The notes: generated by a model not told the origin, from the letters alone. A stretch of DNA of 64,000 nt from Steinernema hermaphroditum (GCA_030435675.1 CM059624.1:3930769-3994768); one strand, 5' to 3'; shown: positions 32,680-44,579, counted from the first letter of the stretch. Numbers and translations: made by a program.

Positions 32680-33595
32680 ACTTTGAAACGAATGTTTCGT
32701 GTGCCTATGGTGGTGATGACGAGTCTCGCAAACAGGATTAGAGTGATGAGTCGATGGCTAGGTCATGACGGCAAGACGCTTTGTATGTGAGGCTGAGGTG
32801 TTCGTTTAGCGTTCAAAAGAGACATATAGCACAGTAAAAGTCAGTTACTTGCCACAGACAAATCGAAGTTTGTGTGCATCTCTTCCTTCGCCCATATCAA
32901 CGTGCCTAAGCAGATTCGAACAGTTTGGAACCACATGGCTATTTGTAATCAGAGATGGAATACCTCTATGTCTATTCTACCACAAATGACGACACCAGAG
33001 GAAATCAGATTGAATGGGACAAAACTTTTGTTGAGTGAAAACTCGTTGAGTGAAAGATTTCCTGTGAGCCCGGAATCCTGTCGGTTCTTGCCAGCGAAGC
33101 ACGCTTAAGCTGCTAACGGCGAATACTTCGAATATGTGCCTTTTGTGCCTTTTCGGTATTAAATACTCACTTTAAAAAGTGGTCGTATGTAATGTTTGCA
33201 GCTTGAGAGGTACCCTGAATAACAGTGGAAAATGCGTATTCTTATGTGCCTATTCAAAGAAAATAAGGTCATTTGGGATAGACGTTGTGCAGTTTTTAAG
33301 ATAATTTTTTTACACTGTTCATTCCATTTCGTTTCATTGCGTTTCTTGGCCGTACCTTTAAATGTTTCTTCATGCGACAGAACTTTTCGGTCATCCTACA
33401 TTTCGTCACCGTTTGAATGGTACAACACGGGCCTTGAGTACACAAATTTATAGCGAGAAACCTTTCCACGTCCTATGGGTCTGAAGCGAAATGATTGCAG
33501 AGGCGCCGTTGTTCAGAGGTATCACAATAACACAACGTAACAAACCTGAAATTTATTATTTCTTGTGATCAGATTTAAGGATCAAAAACATATGT
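32680..33595. other. Intergenic with a fragment shared with the 10980-11900 element
   Basis: A short stretch near 32986-33000 (atgacgacaccagagg) matches, in reverse, the interior of the 921-bp element, which suggests another element of that family here; its termini were not found. No gene is supported. Confidence 0.3.
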
Positions 33596-33599
33596 AGCC

Positions 33600-33920
33600 G
33601 AAAAAAAAGTCGAATTATATCTCGCCAAGAAGACCGTCAGCATCGCCCGACCACCTGCGCCGTCCACTCAAGGCGAAGAATCGCCCCAACTCCGAAGTCT
33701 GCTCCGTCAACCGCACCGAAGACGGGATTCCACGTCGCCTGTTATGCTCCACCACCGCGCATCTTCTGCATACAGCCTCTTTGTCGCTTCGAAGCCCGCG
33801 CACATTGATGGGATAACTGTCTTCAATTCGGACGTCGCGCTCTGCGCCGAAAAAAGAAGATCAGCAGCTACTACGGTGATATACGGTTCTCCTTTGAGCA
33901 TTATGAGATATCTTGCATGA
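33600..33920 (-). repeat. Dispersed repeat family A, copy 4 (reverse)
   Basis: The minus strand reads gcagacttcggagttggggc, cttcgccttgag-ggacggcg, gtcgggcg and gacggtcttcttggcgaga, paralleling 30820-30910. Confidence 0.55.
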
Positions 33921-33989
33921 CGAATGTCATTGATTCAGGAGTAAATGTATGTAAATGTAAACATATGTAGCAAGTCTGATAAGGCCGGC

Positions 33990-34490
33990 TCTGCCATCAT
34001 TTCCGCTTGCACCGATCACGTAGAAAGTGATAGGAAGGAGGCAATACATACAGAGCATGTAAAACAATGAACATAAAGTGAGACCAATCTATCTCGGAGT
34101 ATAGTTTGAAGCAGTGATGCACGCTAGGGATGCTTTCGGTTACCCGGTTCAGAGCATTACGAGAATTTCAAAAAAGCATTTCATAGATTTATTTGCGAAC
34201 AAAGTTCGCTGATACTTGGGGGGTAGTGGGGTTCCCTTGTGACTTTTGTGGGTTGACGCATATGTGTAGGTAGCTGCACAAATCGTATCACATTCACATG
34301 AACTTTTGACCAATTCACTGTACAAGGAAGCGTCACAAATTAAGAGGTTACGCTGATCTTTTATTCCCACTTTAGGTTAGCCTCATTTCCGCTTATACTG
34401 ATCGCGTAGAAAGTGGTCGGAATTAGGTACCACATACAGTACATGTAGAACCATATGTAAAGATCGATCTATCGCCTAGTTTAAAGCAAT
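33990..34490. repeat. Direct repeat pair
   Basis: 33996-34125 (tcatttccgcttgcaccgatc, gtagaaagtg, cgatctatc-like, gcagtgatgcacgc) recurs diverged at 34384-34500 (tcatttccgcttatactgatc, gtagaaagtgg, gcaatagtgcacgc). The spacing is about 390 bp. Confidence 0.6.
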
Positions 34491-34989
34491 AGTGCACGCC
34501 TAAAAATAATCGTTCTTGGAATGCAAAGGGAAAATACAACATTTCGACTAATAGCAATAACAAGAGGGGTAATACATGCCGTTTTAGGACCGCGTGTCCA
34601 CACAGGATTACACAAGGGGCACAGTGTCTAAGGCACTGTCTAAAGTACCTCCGAACTTCTGACGCTTGAATCACGCTCGGCATTAAGTCGATTTGTCAGA
34701 CCCCATCACCAGTTCAAGAACTTTCAACCCATAGAGCATTTCATGTAACGTTTTTCGGTATGCGTTTTTGTTGGACGAGCATTTACTGCCATGGATTTCT
34801 TTGCAACTGAATTTGTTCGTTTCACCTTCACATGACCTCTTACACTAGAAAAAAAGCTGCAAATAGCGAATCAAGCGTGGCAAATTATGTGTTTATGATT
34901 TGTTACAAGGTTATCGGAAAGTTCTGGAACGCGAAAAACACAATTTTTCTCAAACAAAACCATTTTAATTCTAAAAAACGAACAATACT

Positions 34990-35490
34990 ACGTTATTAAG
35001 CACGCTTAATTACACATAAAACGTGAATTTCATTCAAAATGGCCTCCTCTAGCGTCGATACAGGCCTTGACTCGCTTCTTGAAATCTTCGACGATCGCCG
35101 CGAGTGTTTCCACACTGATTTCTTCCCAAGCGGCCAGGAGATCGCGCTTCAAATCGTCCACTGTCTTCTTTTTGTCACTTTTTTTGTCATTTTGTCAACT
35201 GTCACTCCACTTCTCCTCCAGTATGGACCAAATCGCGTAGTCCATCGGGTTTAAATCCGGCGAGTTTGAGGGCCAAACTGACTTGTTCCAAAACCACGCG
35301 ATTTGGTCTTCCATGAAGCTCATCGTTTATTTGGATCCGTGGGCCGGTGCGCAGTCATGCTGGAACACCCAATCGTGGTCGGGGAAGTGTTTTTCGGCCC
35401 AGGGGAGTAGATTCTTGGCCAGGATCTCTTCTTGGTACACCAGAGAGTCGATTTTTACCCCTTTTTCGACGAAATTATGCGTTTATGATT
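34990..35490 (-). pseudogene. Tc1/mariner-type transposase remnant
   Basis: The minus strand encodes, with stops and frame breaks, a DDE transposase C-terminal half: LPWAEKHFPDHDWVFQHDCA, PAH, then SPDLNPMDYAIWSILEEKW, a Lys-rich break, and a tail ending FKKRVKACIDARGGHFE and stop. A stop lies soon after PAH and another after the EKW segment. It is unrelated to the tattgggttg mariners and has no clear terminal repeats. Confidence 0.75.
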
Positions 35491-36020
35491 AGTTATATTC
35501 CCATTTTAGATTAGCCCCGTCACCCCACGTCCTTTGTCTCTTGACGTCTCTCTTCACGGGCTTAGGCTCAGTTTGCCTCGAAGCCAGCATTCTTTAAATT
35601 CTTATGTACCACTTATGTGCCAGGTGCACTAGTTCCGCCCAACACCTACTCTATTGATCACACACGGCATCAGCTTTCCCCCACTCCAAAAGCTTCTAGA
35701 CCAAGGTTAGTGCAGCTGACTTCTACGTAGGCACTATCATTTTTTTACTTTCCCACGATTTTGAATCAGGAAGCGCCAAAATGACTTATGTCTTGTATTA
35801 CACGTACGTGAAAATTAAGAACGTTCTCAGGAGCGTTTCACAAGAAAGTACTTTTATTTGTTATTGATACAAAATGGAAACGTATAAAACCGCTCACCCG
35901 CCCCAGATTGGTGCAATGTGTCAGTCGACCGTGCTTCCTAATTGCTTGTCTGTGATCGTACCACCGTAATTTAAATAAAACCGTTGATGTCTATGCATCA
36001 ACTACGTCTACTATCTCACA
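35491..36020. other. Upstream of the receptor-like gene
   Basis: No gene or element recognised. Possible promoter of the gene at 36045. Confidence 0.3.
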
Positions 36021-36044
36021 TTTCAGAGTCGAACCATCTCAAAG

Positions 36045-37016
36045 ATGTCAGAAAGCGCCGTCTTTGAGCATGTCCTGGGTGATATCAATGGTGTCATTTC
36101 TATGATAATGCCGATTCCCTTCCTCATAGTTATCAGCCTTGTACTGTATCTTTCTCTTCGAAAGGTCAAGCCTTCCCTGGCGAGGACCTACACCCTGAAC
36201 CTGAGCATCCCCGGCATTGGCTATTCCATCTATCTAATCGTTTCCTATGTCCTGTACAAGCTCAATCTCTGTGAGCACTGCACTGTCAGAGGCGTTGGCG
36301 AGGGAAGTTTCGCTGATGTCGTGGTCGACTTGACGTATTATTTCTGCACGTACGAGTACCGTATGCTGGCCATAATGATCATCGTTCTGACGTACATCTC
36401 ATTTGCAAAGCCTAGCTGGTACAGCAAAATCTCGGGACGACGGTAGGTCATGCGAAAAGAACTGCCTATATCGATAGATTTCAGAGAAATCTGGACGATC
36501 TTCGGAACGGGTCATACGGTGGCTCTTCTACTCAGTTTCGCCGGTATGTCAACACCTAACAGAGGCACCATGAAGTACGTGCTAGACGACACTTTGGCCG
36601 CAACAGCCCCAAGTGTGTCGGCTGTCGAAATCGTAACGAGTGTAGTGAACGCCGGCACATTTATCGTCATTTTGATCTTTTACATCACTGTACGTTTTGC
36701 ACGTGTATCGTGATGTGAACGTCAGAGTTCAGTCCATCAAAGAGATCCTCGTGTTCAACTACCGTAACGCAAAACTCCACAGAGCCGTCAGTCAAAAGCG
36801 GTTACGGATGAAGGCTCAGCTCTACGCAACGTTGGCCTACATCACTCCTCCCACTATCGTCCTCATACGTAAGTGTTTTGATAAAAAAATAAACTCGGTT
36901 ATGATCTTGTGACAGAGTTTACAGAGATGGAGGCGATTAGACAAATGGATCAGCCAGTGCTGGGGATCCTCAGATTCATTGTCAGGAAAGAGATACGACA
37001 CAAGACTGATGGCTAA
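36045..37016 (+). CDS. Serpentine (chemoreceptor-like) multi-pass receptor
   Basis: Four exons, 36045-36442, 36485-36689, 36733-36868 and 36916-37016, join in phase to 279 residues. An acatttcag acceptor lies 18 nt before the ATG, suggesting trans-splicing. Hydrophobic segments in order: MPIPFLIVISLVLYLSL, IPGIGYSIYLIVSYVLY, a conserved-looking block with YRMLAIMIIVLTYISFAKP, TVALLLSFAG, NAGTFIVILIFYIT and ATLAYITPPTIVLI. The layout (few charges between helices, Phe-Ala-Lys-Pro after helix 3) is that of nematode serpentine receptors of sensory neurons. A seventh helix is poor (PVLGILRFIV), and the stop follows 11 residues later, so the gene may be truncated or its last exon differs. The subfamily cannot be named. 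Confidence 0.6.
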
Positions 37017-37469
37017 AATGCCGTTACACCGCTCGAGCTGTTGTAGCTATGGGCCAAAATTTGAGAAGCTTTTCTTCCAAGGTTTCCTAGCAAGTACCAT
37101 CGAAGAGGAAGTTTACGTACAAAAAAATGCCCGAAAAGTGCTAGATGCTAAAACGTCCGACGATCTTTGCTTTATATCGAGGAAAACAAGGCGGTCACTT
37201 TCCCTTCAGGATGCACTTACAATAGAATACACTCCGATTTTAATTTTAATCATGAACCTACAGCTTCGTTGTTCATTCAGAGTTTACACTAGCTGATTAG
37301 TTTACACATACTAAAAACATCTGAAAGTTCAATACAAAATTGCAGCTGTAGGTGTAGGCTTAGCACTGAAAATATAACTCCTTTTCTTGAGAAACGGAGG
37401 AGGAACTTCTCCTTCTTCGGGCGTTTGGGGAACATGGCGCCTTCAGAGTTCACATCTACTTTGGAAAGG
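37017..37469. other. Flank between receptor gene and transposon nest
   Basis: No gene supported. One plus-strand frame (36979-37296) overlaps the receptor's last exon in another phase and has no domain. Confidence 0.3.
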
Positions 37470-37517
37470 TGGGTCCTTGGTTCTATGTCTTCGCTTTGAC
37501 ATAGAACCAAGGACCCA
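37470..37517. repeat. Perfect 20-bp hairpin with 8-nt loop
   Basis: tgggtccttggttctatgtc (37470-37489) is followed after ttcgcttt by its exact reverse complement (37498-37517). The words ctatgtcttcgc recur just downstream at 37528. It sits at the left border of the transposon nest. Confidence 0.85.
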
Positions 37518-37559
37518 TTTCTAAAGCTATGTCTTCGCCGGTGGTGGTCGTGTTCAGAA

Positions 37560-37790
37560 CGTCGGCGACCGGTTTGGCGACGGTTTGGCGACCAACTCTT
37601 AGATCTTTTTAGTGGACCACCTTTGGCAGCGGACAGCCGCCGTTTCATGGTGCATCGGTCAGACGTTTCTCGGAGTACATTATTCTTTGAACTTATCGCT
37701 TTGGATTTATCGGTCGGACTTACTTCTCTACGAACTCTTATTAGCGACGAACGGAGACAACGGCAACGGATTTTGTGGGACTATTCTTGA
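37560..37790 (+). repeat. Fragment of the BEL/Pao 5' region (third arm copy)
   Basis: The sequence matches the inner part of both inverted arms at about 46695-46912 and its reverse at 59050-59265 (agatctttttagtggaccac, catggtgcatcggtcagacg, cggacttacttctctacg). It stops abruptly at gggactattct, where hAT-derived DNA begins. Confidence 0.85.
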
Positions 37791-37794
37791 ATTG

Positions 37795-38990
37795 ACTTTA
37801 TTCACGACTCAAAGGCATTTCGCCTTGCATGACACCGAATAATAGACAAGCAGAGGATGTCTCATTGCTGCATGCTTCATCCTTGGCGTAGCGTTGATGT
37901 CGAGCCGGTCGTAGACGGCGCACTTCACGGGGCATCTGTGAATCAGCAAAACTTCGGAAATGGCGGTGGAACATCTTCTTCGCGGACTCTTCCACGTCAC
38001 TCCAGTCGTCTTCGGGATCAGGTGCCGACGCTTCGTTTCTTACAGCGGCCTTGACTACCAGCAGCTTTTCGGCCTTCTTCGTTGATAGACGCGTCCGCAA
38101 CTTGTTGGCGAATAGAAGACTAGCCTGTGAAAAGGCTCTTTCCGATTCTACACTAGAAGACTGCACGGAGAACGCGCGTCTTGCGTCCATGGAGGAAAGG
38201 TTCGGATAATCGTGACGTCGTTTTGCCCACCATTGGAGACAGCGGCGATGACCTTAATCATTCGGCATGGGCAATTCTTCCATGGTTGCCTCTTTGAACC
38301 GTTTCATTTCATCTTAGAAGACATTTTTATGTTTACAATTGGAATAGTAGAATTTACGTCAACGTTCCGCTCCTCTTGAGATTGAACTGGTGCGAAACGG
38401 GGATGATTCTTGTGCTCATCTGTGTTGGTTAGCTAGTCAAAGGCGGATGTTGCACCTGGCTCTGACTCTTCGTCTTCCATAACTGTTGCTTCATCCTCAT
38501 CATTCTCCGTGATTAATTGCAGCGCCTCTTCAGCAGTGAACCTTCTGTCCGTGATAGGCAACGATATGTCAGTGTCTTCAACGACTGCGTCACTTTCTCC
38601 CATAGGGTGCGTGCTCTTGGAGGCAAGTTCTCCGAGGAGACGGCGGCGAAGGAGAGCTTCGATTTCGTTCCAAGTTGAAACAGGAAGGAATCGTTTTCTG
38701 AATCAGATCAGTTATTGAAATCAACGACACTCCAGCCTACCTATGGAACCTTGGGTCCAGAAAACAAGCCAGTTCGATATTTTCGTTGCTCTTGTACTGG
38801 TCAAATCGACGCTTGCATTCTTCAGACAGGAAGAAGGCCAAACTGGTAACTTCATCACTCCGTGACGTTGTTTTAAGCTTCTCATAATTCTTCGTCAGCT
38901 GTTTCACGAGAAAGGGCAAAATTCCAACATGAGCTTCAGATCCGGACGCCTAAAAGCTCCAAATAATCAAAAACGAAGTATAGAAGAGGT
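37795..38990 (-). pseudogene. hAT transposase, C-terminal part
   Basis: Minus-strand frames carry hAT landmarks: FFLSEECKRRFDQYKSNENI and ACFLDPRFHR (38737-38919), an acidic central part (38200-38700), then the dimerisation segment SSSVESERAFSQASLLFANK and LRTRLSTKKAEKLLVVKAAV (38050-38170). Several breaks separate these. The N-terminal half lies at 44880-45840, beyond the Gypsy element, in the same orientation. Confidence 0.75.
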
Positions 38991-38995
38991 CATAC

Positions 38996-39291
38996 TGTTG
39001 CGGCGATGCCACACGCCTAGCCGCTATTTGAATTGTATTGGTCTCGACACGATCCTATGATCGTAGTCCCGTGCGTTGCCACTGCCTCCAGTGCAACGCT
39101 TCCTCTCTTTTCACCATGATCTAATCATCCATGTTGAATTATGTTGTTTTGGTGCGCGAACTATGTCTATCGTGTTCACGCTTGTTGTTGTACGTGTTGT
39201 TTTATATAAAAGGTTTAATTACCCAAGTTTGAGGTATCCCACTGGGTAGAGATTAACGCTCCCTCAATATTTGTTGTGACAAGACACAACA
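38996..39291 (+). repeat. Gypsy 5' LTR
   Basis: 296 bp, tgttgcggcgatgcc...aagacacaaca. A TATA-like ttatataaaagg at about 39201-39212 is the likely promoter. The primer-binding region would follow from about 39292 (aattggcgatc). Confidence 0.8.
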
Positions 39292-39491
39292 AATTGGCGA
39301 TCAGGACAACTCGGACCAGCGCCGCCGTCATTGAAGCCTGCACGGACGCTCTCCTGCAGCAAACCGCGATCCAAGAAGCCAGCCGGTGTTGTCTGCTCTG
39401 TGAAGAAACTGTCAGGGTGACGATTCAAGAGCCTAAATCCTTGACAGTACAGACAGTTCAACTCAAGAAACCCTGGTGATCGCACGTCATT

Positions 39492-40367
39492 ATGAGTGGA
39501 CTGCATAACTTGCCGATTTTTGACCCGGATGTCGACGATTTCAACCTGTGGCTCCAGGCCGCCAAGAACCGACTCATGCTTCTGCCAGCTGACACCTCTG
39601 AAGAACAAAAAGCAGCTCTTCTGGTCTCCATGCTCAACATGTCGGCGTTCGCTCAACTCTGCACCCGACTTCAAGCTAAAGACATGCAGCTGGACAAGTG
39701 CAAGATCGAAGATATCAGAACCCAGCTCTCAGCAGCGTTTGAAAAGAAGAAGCTCCTCTTCACATACCGCCGAGAATGCTGGAACCTACAGCAACCAGCC
39801 CATGCAACCCTGGACGAGTGGTACAAGTCAGTGCTGACGGCTGTCCAAAAATTCGACTACAAATCGTTTTCTGAGAAAGAACTGGCCGTACTCATCTACG
39901 CACAAGGACTTCACAATTCTCAACTGAAGGAACAAGTTCTCTTGAAACTCGCCATTCGCAAGCCAGACGAAAAGACTGACCTGGAAACAGTGCACCAGGA
40001 AGCACTCACAAGATGCCAGGTTCGGAACGAAGTCAAGACTCGACAAGAAACCATTGCCATCAGCCGCAAGCCGTTCAAGCACTCAAGGCAAGCTGAACCG
40101 TCAAGAAGATCTCCAATGCGAGGCAAGACACAAAAGACGCCTCCTAGCCCATGCTACAACTGTGGGGAGATGCACTTCAACCGCGATTGCCCGTACCGGA
40201 CCAAGAAGTGCTACGACTGCCAACGCATCGGACACAAGAAAGGCTCCTCCAGAACCTTCAGAAGTCGACAAGATCAAGACTACACTCCGCTCAAAGTTCC
40301 CAAACGTCTTCGAATCATCACTAGGACGCTGTACAAAGTTCGCAGCAAGAATCCATTTGAAGGCTGA
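39492..40367 (+). pseudogene. Gypsy gag (capsid and nucleocapsid), 3' end damaged
   Basis: Open frame of 291 residues. The capsid-like part runs over residues 1-190 (FDPDVDDFNLWLQAAKNRLM, FTYRRECWNLQQ, LDEWYKSVLTAVQKFDY). The nucleocapsid has one full CCHC knuckle (CYNCGEMHFNRDC), and a second (CYDCQRIGHKKG) loses its last cysteine where the sequence jumps into the reverse-transcriptase leader in another frame. The aspartic protease expected between gag and RT is absent. Confidence 0.8.
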
Positions 40368-41150
40368 CGCCGCTCCTGTTTTCCGCAAGGCCCGAGCCCT
40401 ACCGTTCGCGAAGAAACAGAAGGTCACTGAAGAGCTGCAGCGCCTACAGCAAACGGATGTCATTGAGCCTGTCTCGCACAGCAAGTATGCAGCACCTATC
40501 GTCGTAGCCCAGAAGCCATCAGGACAGATACGACTCTGCAATGATTATTCCACCGGTCTAAATGCTCAAGTCGAAGCAAACAACCATCCGATGCCCACCA
40601 TCGAAGACATGATTACGTCTCTCAACGGTGCCAAGTACTTCTCCACACTGGATATGGCGGACGCGTTCCTGCAGATCCCAGTCGACGAAGAAACGAGCCA
40701 GCTGCTCACCATCAACACCCACCAAGGACTCTTCAAGTTCAAACACTTACCATTCGGAGTCAAGCCAGCTACCGGGATTTTTCAAGAGATGATGGACATC
40801 ATGCTCACCGGCGTCCCGGGAAGCCTCGCGTATCTCGACGACATCATCGTCACGGGCACTACGAAGGCCGAACACATCAAGAATTTGGAAGAAGTCCTCC
40901 GGCGCATTCAAGATTTTGGACTCCGACTACGACTCGAGAAGTGCAAGTTCCTCGTCAAGGAAGTCAGCTACTTGGGGATGATCATCAACGCAGACAACAT
41001 CCAACCGGATAAGAAGAAGGTCGAGGCTATCACGAAGATGCCAGCACCCGAAAATCCACAGCAAGCAAGATCTCTGCTCGGAATGGTTAACTACTACCAG
41101 AGGTTCCTCCCGGGACTCCACCATCTGAAGCCTCCGATGAACGATTGTTG
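40242..41150 (+). pseudogene. Gypsy reverse transcriptase
   Basis: Read one frame apart from gag: leader EVDKIKTTLRSKFPNVFESS, then RT motifs KYAAPIVVAQKPSGQIRLCN, FSTLDMADAFLQIPV, LFKFKHLPFGVKPA, the catalytic YLDD in LAYLDDIIV, and the thumb YLGMIINADNIQPDKKKVEA with SLLGMVNYYQRFLPGL. Near 41145 a one-base break moves the frame before RNase H. The active site is intact but the polyprotein is not. Confidence 0.85.
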
Positions 41151-43240
41151 CACAAGGACGTCGTGTGGAACTGGTCAACTGAATGCCAGCAAGCTTTCAA
41201 GAAGCTGAAAGAAGCCCTCTCGTCTCCATTGCTCCTGACGCACTTCGACGCCGAAGCGGAACACATCGTAGCAGCAGATGCGTCAGAATACGGGATTGGC
41301 TGCGCTCTCCTCCAACGCTCTCCAGACGGAACAACAAGAGCTGTCGCACACGCCTCGAAGGCCCTCAATCCAGCACAACGCAAGTACGGTCAGATCGAAA
41401 AAGAAGCCTATGCACTCACGTATGCCGTCCGCAAGTTTCACAAATTCATTGCCGGAAGACGCTTCACGCTCCAAACGGATCACCGACCACTGCTTGCCAT
41501 TTTTGGCTCACAGAAAGGAGTACCGACGCTGACTGCAAGCCGACTCCAACGTTACGCCCTCACTTTGCTGAGCTACGACTTCAACATAGAATATGTTGCG
41601 ACGGACGAATTCGGACATGCTGATGCTCTATCCCGACTCATCGCGGAACAACGAGACTCCGAAGAAGAAGAACTGAAGATCTTCGCAACCGACCTGGATG
41701 GATCGTTCGACGTCGAAGAAGGACCAGACTCTGCCAGCACGGATGCCACGATGCCAATCAAGGCCGAAGATGTTCGCTATGAAAGTCAGAAAGATCCACT
41801 TCTCCGGCAGCTGTACCACTATGTCAAGATTGGTTGGCCGAAAGACAGCAAGAAGATCGCTCCCGATCTGAGAAACTACGCCAGAGACCACCAAGCGTTC
41901 TCCATTGTGAAGAACACCGTACGATGCTGCGACCGTATCGTCATCCCGAAGACTCTGCGAAGAAGAGTCTTGAATCAACTACACACAAGTCACCCTGGAA
42001 TGGCATGCATGAAGGCCAACGCTCGACGCTTTGTCTACTGGATAGGGATCAACAAAGATCAACACATAGAAGACTTTTGCCGAGCCTGCAAGAACTGCGC
42101 CAGCGCTCAGAAGAACGCCGTGAAGACGACACTCAGTCCGTGGAAACCAGCTGTGAAACCCATGGAACGAGTGCACATCGACTTCGCCGGACCGCTGAAC
42201 GGAAGAATGTACCTCATCTTCGTTGATGCCTTTTCGAAATGGCCGGAAATCAAGGAGATGAAGTCTACGACCGCTGATGCAACCACCGCCGCTCTGTCTT
42301 CTATCTTCACACGTTTTGGTTACCCGCAAACGTTAGTCTCCGACAACGGACCACAGTTCGCCTCCAGAGAATTCGCTTTCTACTGTCTGAAGAATGGAAT
42401 TCGACACGTGACCTGTGCGCCATACCACCCACAGAGCAACGGACAGGCGGAACGCTTCGTCGACACATTCAAAAGGACGATGATCAAGAACGCCGCCGTG
42501 AAGACCGAAGCCATCGAGCGATTCTTATTCTGTTACAGATCAACTCCAAATGACGCCATCGCAGGACACCACTCGCCTGACGAACTGATGCTCGGAAGAA
42601 GAATCCGCTCTCCACTTCACCTCATGCTAGAAACGCCAGAAGAAGAAGACCAACCACCGACTGCGAAGACACGGATGGAAGAGGACTTTGATCGCCACCA
42701 TGGTACTCGCCTACGCGATTTCGAGCCGAAGGATCTCGTCTACGTCCGCAAGTCACACCCGAAGAGCCCGTGGATCGAAGCCGTCGTAGAGAAGCGAATC
42801 GGACGCGTGATGTACCCCGTCTCCATCGAAGGGAAGAGGACTCGCCGCCACGCGAATCAGATGCGCCTCCGAAGCCGTGCCGCTCAGAAGACGACCGAAG
42901 CAGAAGGAAGACAAGAAGTAAATGTCCTGCCCTTCCCTTCTCTGGACTTCGCGATGCCAGCCCGTGCCGCTGAAGAAGCCTCCGAAGCCACCGAAAGCTC
43001 TGAAGAACCAGACGCACCCACGCCAGGACGAGCAGAAGCCCGCTCCGCTGCGCCAGCCGAAGCCTCTTCAGACGCCACTCTGACCGAAGGACGAACAGGA
43101 CCGCTCATCGAAGCCCAAACTCCCACTGTAACCGCGAACGAAGCCCCGTATGTTACCAGAAGCGGAAGGATCGTCAAGAAACATGTGGATCCAGATCTTG
43201 TTACATATACTTGTAGTCTTGTTCCTATTGACAGGGGGAG
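41145..43240 (+). pseudogene. Gypsy RNase H and integrase of copy A
   Basis: One long frame. RNase H: AADASEYGIGCALLQRSPDG, KEAYALTYAVRKFHKFIAGR, TDHRPL, HADALSRL. Integrase: an HHCC zinc motif (HPGMACMKANARRFVYWIGI, CRACKNC) and the DDE core with D in HIDFAGPLNG, D in SDNGPQFAS and E in GQAERFVDTFKR. The C-terminal region has a GPF-like KPKDLV-type strand (FEPKDLVYVRKSHPKSPWIE) and a Glu/Ala-rich tail. The frame ends in the LTR start at 43241 and runs on into copy B by chance. Confidence 0.85.
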
Positions 43241-44579
43241 GTGTTGCGGCGATGCCACACACCACACACGCTGGACCGCTCAATGGCAAGATGTACCTGA
43301 TCTTCGTGGACGCCTTCAGCAAATGGCCAGAAGTCCTGGAGATGAAATCTACCACCAGCGAAGCCACTTCTACAGCACTGGCAGGAATCTTCACCCGTTT
43401 TGGATACCCGAAAACGCTTGTATCGAACAATGGACCCCAGTTCGCGTCAAGAGAATTTGCTTTCTACTGCCTCAAGTCCGGAATACGCCACCTCACGTGT
43501 GCTCCCTATCACCCGCAGAGCAATGGTCAAGCAGAACGTTTCGTCGATACCTTCAAGAGGTTCATGGTCAAGCAATCCTCAAAAGGGAAGGACGCCATCG
43601 ATCAGTTTCTCTTCACTTATCGCTCCACGCCGAATGAAGCTATCGGAAACAACAGATCTCCGGACGAACTCATGCTTGGACGCCGACTCCGATCTCCGCT
43701 CGATCTCATCATAGAAGACAATGAGGAGAAGATCGACAAGAGCACTGTTGTACGGGCAAAACCGCACGGGGGGAAAAGAACAGATCGGGTCGCGGCAACG
43801 ACAACGATGGTTAGACCACGAGCACACAGTGAACGAATGGACACGAGAGAACACACAAACAAATCGAGTGCTTTATTAAACAGCTCTCGGGGTTAGCTTC
43901 CAAACAAACACAGGAAAATATCACGTGAGAGCGAGAACTGCGTTCACCTTGCGGCGCTTGCAAAACGGCGGCCTCTCCGGTTCACGCGCGGGGCTCGCCA
44001 GGGTACTGTAGAGGGACTTCCAGGCGGGAGTCACACGACAGCACTTCGCGAATGGAGCAGCAGTTCAATCGCCACCACGGTGCCCGTCAACGCTCTTTCA
44101 AGCCCGGTGATCAAGTCTACGTCCGCCTGTCACACGCGAAGAGTAGATGGATAGAAGCTACTGTCGACCGCCAGATCGGAAGCGTGATGTATCGTGTGGA
44201 TATCAATGGAACGAAGAATCGCCGCCACGCCAACCAGATGCGTCTCCGCCAGGCTGCGCCCCATCCATTGGCTGACTACGACACCTTCGACCTGCTCCCG
44301 TTCCCAGGTGCCGACTTGATGCCTCTCTCCGATGCCACTGCCGCTCATGGATCAGCCGTACCCGTCGAAGCTACTGCCGCTACAAACACCGATGCTTCGC
44401 CCGCTTCGTCTCTGCCTGCCGCACGATTGGATGCCGACGACTCCGCTCCAGCACCGAACATCGCCGAGGACAGCTACGCCACCCGAAGTGGAAGGACAAG
44501 CAAGAAGCCCAATCGTCTTGGCCTTGTTTCATATAGTTGTTCTTTGCATCCACTTGCTTTGGGAGGTGTTGCGTGCTGA
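43241..44579 (+). pseudogene. Second Gypsy copy: integrase fragment with insertion
   Basis: From 43268 the sequence repeats the integrase core of copy A at roughly 75-80% identity by eye (AGPLNGKMYLIFVDAFSKWP, NGPQFASREFAFYC, GQAERFVDTFKR). Its second catalytic Asp reads Asn (SNNGPQ). After 43776 about 270 bp of foreign DNA intervenes, and then the C-terminal part resumes (MEQQFNRHHGARQRSFKPGD to SYSCSLHPLALGG). Confidence 0.8.
43776..44045. mobile_element. 270-bp insertion in Gypsy copy B, possible GCAC duplication
   Basis: DNA between acaaaaccgcac and cttcgcgaatgg has no Gypsy counterpart. Both borders read GCAC. It begins with a G run, contains a tttattaaac block and ends gagtcacacgaca. 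The family is unknown. Confidence 0.55.

Noticed and set aside
36979..37296. 105-codon frame after the receptor gene
   Set aside because: No hydrophobic seventh helix, no splice-compatible link, and overlap with the last receptor exon.
42622..43017. Minus-strand ORFs over the Gypsy element
   Set aside because: Shadows of the plus-strand integrase frame.
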